Part shown: positions 1 through 5,357 of the stretch, piece by piece
How positions within the stretch are numbered: position 1 is the stretch's first letter
How the letters are laid out: each line of letters opens with the position of its first letter
DNA from: Peptococcaceae bacterium
GTDB lineage: Bacteria; Bacillota; Desulfitobacteriia; Desulfitobacteriales; Syntrophobotulaceae
DNA length: 8,226 nucleotides
Assembly (NCBI GenBank): GCA_012523535.1
Contig: JAAYII010000120.1
Span: 1 to 8,226, forward strand
Direction: 5' to 3'
Position numbers and translations under genes: made by a program
The notes under the pieces: model-generated
Told to the model about the DNA's origin: nothing
The model's database searches: none
Seen by the model: the letters and a program-made list of their open reading frames with translations, nothing else

Positions 1-64
1 AAAACTGGTTGATAATAATCGAATATGAAATAAAGTTCTAAATTATGGAAAATACAATAAGCAT

Positions 65-72
65 AAAAGGAG
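65..72 (+). promoter_or_regulatory. Ribosome binding site deciding the start of the first MFS gene
   Basis: AAAAGGAG lies 8 bases upstream of ATG 81. It is only 2 bases from another in-frame ATG at 75 and downstream of the in-frame ATG at 45. Spacing favours translation from 81, which removes 12 residues from the longest possible reading frame. Confidence 0.75.
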
Positions 73-80
73 TAATGGTT

Positions 81-1310
81 ATGCCAGAAAAAACACAAGC
101 TTTTTCCAATTATCGCTGGGTTATTTTGCTTTTAGTGTCCATCATCAACTTTATGTTTAATGCTTGTCAATTTCAGGTGGCTGCCTTAGCCTATGAATTA
201 ATTCCCCAATACGGGCTGACCCCGTCCCAATACTCCAGTATCCTTAATGCCCCAATGTTGGCGGCCGTCTTTTTTTGCCTTTTCGCCGGATCTTTGGGGG
301 ACCGTTTCGGTATAAAAAGAGTAATTTCCGTTGGTTTGCTTATTGGAACAACTGCTTTATTTTTGCGGGTATTAGCTGACAATTACCTGGAACTTTTTTT
401 ATGCATGTTAATGATGGGTCTTTTAATGCCGTTTGTGGGAGCCAATTTTGCCAAATTGGTCGGTCTCTGGTTTCCGAAAGAACAAATCGGTGTGGCTTTC
501 GGTATCTTTTTTTTCATCGGCATGGCAGGCAACACAGTCAGTTTAAATGTTACTACCTACTTTCCTTCGATTTCCAGCGCTTTCCTAACGTCCGCTTTTC
601 TAATGCTGGCCTTATGCTTAATATGGATCATCTTAGCCAAAGAAAAACCGGCGGGCGTATCATTGCCCCCTCCTATGCCACTGATTAGATATACCAAAGT
701 GGCCATACGCTCCAAAAATGTCTGGCTGGGGGGATTCCTGGCCATGCTTTATATGGGGGCAACCTTAAGTTTTACCGGTTTCCTGCCTGCTGCTCTAAAT
801 TCCGTCCACGGCATTTCCCCTTCCGCAGCCGGGTTTTGGACATCTGTTTTTACCCTGGGCAATATGATCGGCGGCTTTATCGGACCACTGCTGGTGGATA
901 GGATAGGAACCATGAAGCCCGTAATTATTGCTTTGGCAATAACGGGAGCGGCTTTTACATTTTTATCTTGGATAACTCCGGTTGGAGCCCTTATGGGTAT
1001 TTTCCTGCTTCTAGGCGGAACATTAACAGGAGCTATCCTTCCCAATATAAATACTCTTCCTTTAAGGTTCAAAGAAATAGGCCCAGTTTATGCCGGCAGT
1101 GCCGGCGGTATTATTAACATGATGCAGGTTTCCGGAGCTTTCTTTATACCAACCTTTGTCATAAGTGCTATCGCCGGCCAAAATTACGATTTACTCTTTA
1201 TCTTGGCCAGTCTTGCTTTCTTCCTTATAGCTCCGGTCACTATCTTCTTGCCCACCATTCGCTTAAGAGAAAAAAGCCAAAATTCTAAATTTGAGACCGT
1301 CAGCAAATAA
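81..1310 (+). CDS. MFS transporter (paralog A)
   Basis: This is a 12-helix-type major facilitator superfamily permease of 409 residues, expected in the cytoplasmic membrane. It shows the MFS motif A, GSLGDRFGIKRV, at about residues 70-81. A second-half counterpart, GPLLVDRIG, lies at about 268-276. A conserved EIGPVYAGSAGG stretch at about 332-343 and a hydrophilic mid-protein loop around 188-210 complete the pattern. I chose ATG 81 because an AAAAGGAG ribosome binding site at 65-72 sits 8 bases before it. An in-frame ATG at 45 lacks such a site. Start 81 also matches the N-terminus of the minus-strand paralog at 1365-2603. The two proteins align without gaps over about 380 residues, at about 48% identity by hand count. 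General resemblance is to small organic or inorganic anion permeases, but this is weak and the substrate is unknown. It lies on the opposite strand from the glycyl radical cluster, so it has its own promoter, which I cannot place in the 80 bases available. Confidence 0.9.
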   Translation: MPEKTQAFSNYRWVILLLVSIINFMFNACQFQVAALAYELIPQYGLTPSQYSSILNAPMLAAVFFCLFAGSLGDRFGIKRVISVGLLIGTTALFLRVLADNYLELFLCMLMMGLLMPFVGANFAKLVGLWFPKEQIGVAFGIFFFIGMAGNTVSLNVTTYFPSISSAFLTSAFLMLALCLIWIILAKEKPAGVSLPPPMPLIRYTKVAIRSKNVWLGGFLAMLYMGATLSFTGFLPAALNSVHGISPSAAGFWTSVFTLGNMIGGFIGPLLVDRIGTMKPVIIALAITGAAFTFLSWITPVGALMGIFLLLGGTLTGAILPNINTLPLRFKEIGPVYAGSAGGIINMMQVSGAFFIPTFVISAIAGQNYDLLFILASLAFFLIAPVTIFLPTIRLREKSQNSKFETVSK

Positions 1311-1370
1311 TTAAGGTTTTCACTTTAAATAATTAAGCCAAGCAATTTAGTTAATCCAATTTAGTTAATC
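1305..1370. repeat. Two pairs of short direct repeats at the convergent gene junction
   Basis: AAATAATTAAG occurs at 1305-1315 and again at 1327-1337, and the first copy contains the stop codon of the plus-strand MFS gene. CAATTTAGTTAATC occurs as a perfect head-to-tail 14-base duplication at 1343-1356 and 1357-1370, and the second copy contains the stop codon of the minus-strand MFS gene. The junction has no clear GC-rich hairpin with a T-run, so no bidirectional terminator is called here. The tandem pair looks like a simple replication-slippage duplication. Confidence 0.85.
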
Positions 1371-2603
1371 GCTTGAGGTTATTTGGGAATGCTGCCGGCC
1401 GGACTGCGCTTTCAGGCCGACTTCGGGAATGAAGATATAAACAATGACTACCGCAAAGATCAGCAAGACACTGGCCAAGAAAATGAAACCATAATTTATT
1501 TCAGCCATCGGCGCTAAAATAAAGGTGGGAATAAAAAAGGCGCCTGCCATTTGAAGCATGCTGATAATCCCCCCTGCGCTTCCGGCATAGGTAGGACCGA
1601 TTTCCTTTAAGCGCATAGGGAATGACAAAGCTATGGGAAGGGATCCCCCGGCAAACAGTCCGCCGATAAACAAACAAACGGACATAATTGTTCCTACCGG
1701 CGCCACCCAGCCAAAATAGAGAACTACCGCTCCAATTATGGTGAAAGGTATGACAACCGGTTTTATTAGCCCGATACGATCAACCAGAACCGGACCCAAA
1801 AGACTGCCTATTGTATTGCCCAAGGTCAAGGCAGCAGCCATAGCCCCGGCAGTAACAGGGTCAGCTTGTTTTACAACATTGAGTGCGGTGGGGAGAAATG
1901 TATTAAAGGCTACACTACCGGCCATATATAAACCGGCTGTTGCCCCGGCCAGCCAAATTACTCTGCTGCGAGCCGCAACCTTTACGTATCTTAACACCGG
2001 CATTACCGGTAACTCAGGGGCACCTGCCGGTTTGTTTTTTGCCAAAATCAGCCATAATAAGGCAGCCCCCAGCATAATGAAGGCAGCAGCCAAAAAAGCG
2101 CTTCGCACGGAGGGAAAAAGGGCACTCGTAGCCAAGCCTATGGATATCCCAAGCATATTACAAACATAAAAGGCTCCTATAGCCGTCCCCATTTGCTCTT
2201 TGGAGAACCACATTCCCAAATATTTTGAGGCATTGGCGTTTTGCATGGACATTACAGTGGCCATTAACAGCATGCAGAGCAAGAATCCCAAATAATTATT
2301 AGCGAACACCCGCAAAAAAGCAGCTGCTACAGAGATAAACGCACCTGCCGTTACAACTTGTTTTACTCCGAAACGATCTGCCAAGGCTCCAGCTCCCAGG
2401 CTAAGCAAAAATGTACCAAGCATTGGCACGGAAATAAGACTGGCAAACTGCATGGAATTTAGTTTATACATAGGAATAATCTGGTAGGCCAGTGCCGCTA
2501 CTTGGTATTGAGCAAAAGTGCCGGTTACGCTGATTAGGCCAAATACTGCGAGGATCACCCAACGATAAGTCTTTTGAGTATAGGGCTGGTTAATATTTGA
2601 CAT
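1365..2603 (-). CDS. MFS transporter (paralog B)
   Basis: This is a 412-residue major facilitator superfamily permease with alternating hydrophobic helices throughout. Motif A, GALADRFGVKQV, is at residues 72-83. The second-half equivalent, GPVLVDRIG, is at 270-278, and the conserved EIGPTYAGSAGG is at 334-345. The ATG at 2603 is preceded on the minus strand by AAAAGGAG about 10-11 bases upstream, a normal Firmicute site. It is an ungapped paralog of the 81-1310 gene, and the two run convergently. It points the same way as the glycyl radical operon and follows it, but an intrinsic terminator at 2684-2725 lies between. It is therefore probably transcribed separately or by read-through. Context suggests uptake or export of a metabolite of the neighbouring radical pathway. 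That role is inference, and nothing in the sequence names the cargo. Confidence 0.92.
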   Translation of the reverse strand: MSNINQPYTQKTYRWVILAVFGLISVTGTFAQYQVAALAYQIIPMYKLNSMQFASLISVPMLGTFLLSLGAGALADRFGVKQVVTAGAFISVAAAFLRVFANNYLGFLLCMLLMATVMSMQNANASKYLGMWFSKEQMGTAIGAFYVCNMLGISIGLATSALFPSVRSAFLAAAFIMLGAALLWLILAKNKPAGAPELPVMPVLRYVKVAARSRVIWLAGATAGLYMAGSVAFNTFLPTALNVVKQADPVTAGAMAAALTLGNTIGSLLGPVLVDRIGLIKPVVIPFTIIGAVVLYFGWVAPVGTIMSVCLFIGGLFAGGSLPIALSFPMRLKEIGPTYAGSAGGIISMLQMAGAFFIPTFILAPMAEINYGFIFLASVLLIFAVVIVYIFIPEVGLKAQSGRQHSQITSSD

Positions 2604-2683
2604 TATTTCTCTACTCCTTTTATCTTTTTTAGTCTACTTCAACAGGTATTTGGGGTCGCAATTCTTTTTAGGAAATTATCTGC

Positions 2684-2725
2684 AAAAAAATAAGCCAATG
2701 AAGCGGGGGTTTCGCTCATGGCTTA
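2684..2725 (-). terminator. Rho-independent terminator of the glycyl radical operon
   Basis: Read on the minus strand, TAAGCCATGAGCG (2725-2713) pairs with CGCTTCATTGGCTTA (2705-2691). The stem has 13 base pairs with two single-base bulges and a 7-base loop. It is followed directly by a run of seven T at 2690-2684. It lies about 90 bases beyond the stop codon of the last activase gene (2814) and before the start of the MFS gene at 2603. This is the expected position for the end of the operon. Confidence 0.82.
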
Positions 2726-2813
2726 ATTTAAATATGAAAATATATTTTTGACAAGTATTTTCTGTAAAACCGGACTTCCCGGACTCCTATGGCAATTAGC
2801 TCAAGTGTTAACT

Positions 2814-3812
2814 TCAAGTTTTAACCGAGGTTGTAGTACCCGCAACTGCAGGAATCTTGTAAGTCTTCATTATTTCCGCCAGTTCTTTAATATTTTTCTC
2901 CCATACGCTTCGTTCCACTACAGCATTGTCAGGCATCGGATATTTTAATCCTAAAGATGCGTACTTTTCAGTTCCCAGTTGGCGATAAGGTAATAACTGC
3001 ACCTGTAAAACCCTATTGTTTAACTCTTTTCTGATAAATTCTGCCGTAGCACGAATATTGTCTTCACTGTTGTTATGATCGGGAATGACAGGTATACGGA
3101 TAATAAGAGGAGAGTTTGATAGGACTACTCTTTTAATATTTTCCAAGATAAGTTCATTGCCAACACCTGAATTTATTAAATGCTGGGCAGAATCCATGTG
3201 TTTTATATCGGTAATTACCAAATCGATAAAGGGAAGAATCTCCTCTAAAATTTCCGGTTTTATATGCAGGGAAGACTCTACGCAGGTATGAATGCCATGT
3301 TTTCTACATTCCTTGAGTAATTCCCGGGCGAATCTCCATTGAAGCAGAACTTCGCCGCCGGATAAAGTAACTCCTCCTCCTGACTTTTGGTAATAGGGCA
3401 TATCTTTTAAGATCACTTCCATAACCTCAGGCACCGTCATTTTTTTGCCCCAAATTACCAAGGCGTTGGCCGGGCAGGCGTCGGCACATTTTCCGCAGGC
3501 CACACAGGTTTGCCGGTTAATGGTGGTTACTGTTTTGTCCTCAATAATAAAAGGTTTGGGGCTTTCAGGACAAGTGGTCAGGCAAAGCCCGCATTTATCC
3601 GTACCAATGCATCGGTTGGCATAGACGCCGATTTCCGTGTTAGCATTAATACTTTCCGGGTTACTACACCATTTACATTTAAGCGGACATCCTTTAAAAA
3701 ATATTTCAGTTCTGATTCCGGGACCGTCATGAACGGTAAAGCGCTGAATATTAAATATAATTCCTTCTAATTGTTTTGTTTCCGACTTGTTTTCTTTATT
3801 CAAACCATTCAC
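2814..3812 (-). CDS. Glycyl radical enzyme activating enzyme (radical SAM), copy 1
   Basis: This is a cytoplasmic radical-SAM protein that would generate the glycyl radical on a partner enzyme, using S-adenosylmethionine and [4Fe-4S] clusters. With the GTG start (332 residues), the SAM-cluster motif CxxxCxxC is at Cys42, Cys46 and Cys49 within FKGCPLKCKWCSNPE. An inserted ferredoxin-like region follows, with Cys68/74/77/81 and Cys103/106/109/113, enough for two more [4Fe-4S] clusters. The SAM-binding SGGE is at 151-154. The length and inserted clusters match activases of dehydratase, lyase and decarboxylase GREs rather than the short PFL activase. GTG 3812 overlaps the stop of the HbpS-like gene by 4 bases (GTGA). 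The GGAG at 3817-3814 is only 1 base from that GTG. A TTG at 3803, 10 bases away, is an alternative start giving 329 residues. It is a paralog of the activase at 4353-5345, with more than half of residues identical by eye. Confidence 0.93.
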   Translation of the reverse strand: MNGLNKENKSETKQLEGIIFNIQRFTVHDGPGIRTEIFFKGCPLKCKWCSNPESINANTEIGVYANRCIGTDKCGLCLTTCPESPKPFIIEDKTVTTINRQTCVACGKCADACPANALVIWGKKMTVPEVMEVILKDMPYYQKSGGGVTLSGGEVLLQWRFARELLKECRKHGIHTCVESSLHIKPEILEEILPFIDLVITDIKHMDSAQHLINSGVGNELILENIKRVVLSNSPLIIRIPVIPDHNNSEDNIRATAEFIRKELNNRVLQVQLLPYRQLGTEKYASLGLKYPMPDNAVVERSVWEKNIKELAEIMKTYKIPAVAGTTTSVKT

Positions 3813-4213
3813 TCTCCAAAAGCTTCTATCCCGGCGCGGGCAATCTCCATATCTTCCGCCACTGAGCCGCCGCTTACTCCAAGTGCTCCAATAACCTTGT
3901 CAGCTTTAACTAAAGGGAATCCTCCTCCAAAAATAACAAATTGACCGCCGTTTAGTATTTGGAGACCATAGAGTTCTTGGCCGGGCTGGCATACATGGCT
4001 TAATTTGTCGGTAGCCGTTTTTAAAACCGCGGCGGTATAGGCCTTGCCCATTGAAATCTGGATACACCCCACAGGTGCATTATCCATACGATGAAGGGCC
4101 AAATAATTACCGCCTTGGTCAACTACGGTTATAACCACTGGTACATTCATTTCTCTGGCTTTTTCCTCACAAGCCCGGGTTATTTTAAGAGCGTCTTGAA
4201 GGCTTAGATCCAT
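3809..4213 (-). CDS. GlcG/HbpS family (DUF336) protein
   Basis: This 134-residue soluble protein is of full family length, with no signal peptide. The hallmark first half VVITVVDQGGNYLALHRMD is at about 26-44, followed by the helix region SMGKAYTAAVLKTAT (54-68). The glycine-rich second half is FGGGFPLV (95-102) and VIGALGVSGGS (107-117), then the acidic AEDMEIA. Members of this family include GlcG, heme-binding HbpS and the C-terminal domain of PduO, and they often sit beside small-molecule catabolic enzymes without a proven catalytic role. Here it is sandwiched between two activase genes. The start at ATG 4213 is supported by a GGAGGAG site about 6 bases upstream. Its end overlaps the next activase gene by 4 bases, indicating translational coupling. 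A heme-binding, sensory or accessory role for the GRE pathway is inference. Confidence 0.9.
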   Translation of the reverse strand: MDLSLQDALKITRACEEKAREMNVPVVITVVDQGGNYLALHRMDNAPVGCIQISMGKAYTAAVLKTATDKLSHVCQPGQELYGLQILNGGQFVIFGGGFPLVKADKVIGALGVSGGSVAEDMEIARAGIEAFGE

Positions 4214-4250
4214 CTTACTCTCCTCCTACTCTTTCTAATCCAAAAGAAGA

Positions 4251-4315
4251 GACCTGGGGGTCAAACCGACTGACCTATCATGTTGCGTACATTTTTGGGC
4301 CGAACCCCAGTTCGG
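4251..4315 (-). promoter_or_regulatory. Structured leader ahead of the HbpS-like gene
   Basis: The 139-base gap between the activase stop (4353) and the HbpS-like start (4213) contains inverted repeats. On the minus strand CCGAAC-TGGG-GTTCGG (4315-4300) forms a 6-base-pair hairpin. GGTCA-gtcggtt-TGACC (4275-4259) or, overlapping it, GACC-CCCA-GGTC (4262-4251) forms a second. The loops TGGG and CCCA are complementary, and CTGGGG (4310-4305) could alternatively pair with CCCCAG (4259-4254). No T-run follows, so this is not a standard terminator. It may be an mRNA stability or attenuation element, or chance. Confidence 0.35.
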
Positions 4316-4334
4316 ATTCAAATTTTAGGGAGTT

Positions 4335-4364
4335 TTTATAAGACAGACATCTTTAAACAGGCAA
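4335..4364 (-). promoter_or_regulatory. Possible internal promoter for the HbpS-like and activase-1 genes
   Basis: On the minus strand TTGCCT (4364-4359) and TATAAA (4340-4335) are separated by 18 bases. This is a passable vegetative promoter overlapping the last codons of the upstream activase. Transcription would start near 4328, giving a leader of roughly 115 bases that contains the hairpins described at 4251-4315. The -35 match is only 4 of 6, so this is tentative. Confidence 0.3.
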
Positions 4365-5345
4365 TTTATAATTGGCACCCGGTACGGCCGGCAAACCAAA
4401 TTCAGTTCTTAAAATAGACACCAATTCTCTTATATTGGCCTCCCAGACCTGGCGTTCAGGCGGTACATAATCTCCCATGGGATAAGGAATACCCAAGGTT
4501 TTATATTTCTCCGTACCCAACTTGCGATAAGGCAACAACTGATATTGAAGAATACGCCCGCCAAGCTCGTCCCGCAGAAATGCTCCTATGGCGCGAATAT
4601 TCTCTTCATCGTTATTGTAATCGGCTACCACCGGAGTTCGAATAACCAAAGGTTTATTGAGTTCCACCGTGCGGCGAATGTTTTTTAAGATAAGCTCATT
4701 GCCAACCCCGGTAAATTGTTTATGCTTGGCCGAATTCATATGCTTGATATCGGTAATCACTAAGTCCGTATTCTCATATACGGCCTCCATATGTTCAGTG
4801 GGACAGTGCAAGGCAGATTCTACGCAGGTATGGATGGAATTCTTTTTGCACTCCTTTAACAATAGGGAGGCAAATTCCCATTGCAGCATAACCTCACCGC
4901 CGCTTAAAGTTACTCCACCGCCGGATTTAAGATAAAAATTGCGATAATTTAAAATAATTTTCATCAGCTCCGGCACCGTGTAACGTTTTCCCCATAGCGT
5001 GATAGCCCTGCTGGGACATATATCGGCACATTTTAGACAGTCTTTACAAACCTCGACCATGTTCACTGCCGATAAAACGCCGTTTTGATCATGTTTAATA
5101 GGGGAATTTTCTTGCAGCGGACAACCTTTAAGGCAATAGCCGCATTTTTCCAAGGAAAGACACTTATCGGGACGTACTCCCAGCTGGGCGGTGGCAACAA
5201 TCCCTTCAGGATTGCTGCACCACTTGCAGCGGAGAGGACATCCTTTAAAGAACAGTTCTGTGCGGATTCCGGGCCCGTCATGGATGGTATATTCCTGAAT
5301 GTTGAAGATGAGTCCCTGGGGCTCACCCGAAGAACTATACAGCAC
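4353..5345 (-). CDS. Glycyl radical enzyme activating enzyme (radical SAM), copy 2
   Basis: This 330-residue radical-SAM activase lies immediately downstream of the GRE gene and is its most likely partner. The SAM-cluster CxxxCxxC is at Cys36, Cys40 and Cys43 in FKGCPLRCKWCSNPE. Two ferredoxin-like clusters follow at Cys62/68/71/75 and Cys100/103/106/110, and SGGGVTLSGGE spans about 141-151. The GTG start at 5345 sits 6 bases after a perfect AGGAGG (5357-5352) that directly abuts the GRE stop codon. The two genes are therefore 12 bases apart and probably co-translated. It differs from the second activase at 2814-3812 mainly in the spacer between the two ferredoxin-like clusters (3 residues longer) and in the C-terminal third. 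The family reaction is abstraction of a hydrogen from the GRE's C-terminal glycine by a 5'-deoxyadenosyl radical. That activity is known for the family and inferred here. Confidence 0.94.
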   Translation of the reverse strand: MLYSSSGEPQGLIFNIQEYTIHDGPGIRTELFFKGCPLRCKWCSNPEGIVATAQLGVRPDKCLSLEKCGYCLKGCPLQENSPIKHDQNGVLSAVNMVEVCKDCLKCADICPSRAITLWGKRYTVPELMKIILNYRNFYLKSGGGVTLSGGEVMLQWEFASLLLKECKKNSIHTCVESALHCPTEHMEAVYENTDLVITDIKHMNSAKHKQFTGVGNELILKNIRRTVELNKPLVIRTPVVADYNNDEENIRAIGAFLRDELGGRILQYQLLPYRKLGTEKYKTLGIPYPMGDYVPPERQVWEANIRELVSILRTEFGLPAVPGANYKLPV

Positions 5346-5351
5346 TTTTAT

Positions 5352-5357
5352 CCTCCT
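5352..5357 (-). promoter_or_regulatory. Ribosome binding site of activase 2, abutting the GRE stop codon
   Basis: AGGAGG on the minus strand follows the TAA stop of the GRE (5360-5358) with no gap and lies 6 bases before GTG 5345. It supports the non-ATG start and translational coupling of activase to enzyme. Confidence 0.85.

Noticed and set aside
1..64. TTGATA near position 9 as the promoter of the first MFS gene
   Set aside because: No convincing -10 box lies at the right distance, and the window is cut immediately upstream.
1738..2169. A 143-codon plus-strand open frame within the second MFS gene
   Set aside because: It is antisense to conserved transporter helices and has no homology that I recognise, so it is a shadow frame.
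2746..2780. TTGACA on the plus strand at 2746, resembling a -35 box
   Set aside because: No acceptable -10 element follows at 16-18 bases, and there is no plus-strand gene downstream.
2752..2790. CCGGAC direct repeats in the gap downstream of activase 1
   Set aside because: Two 6-base copies 9 bases apart are too short to separate from chance, and no structure or gene depends on them.
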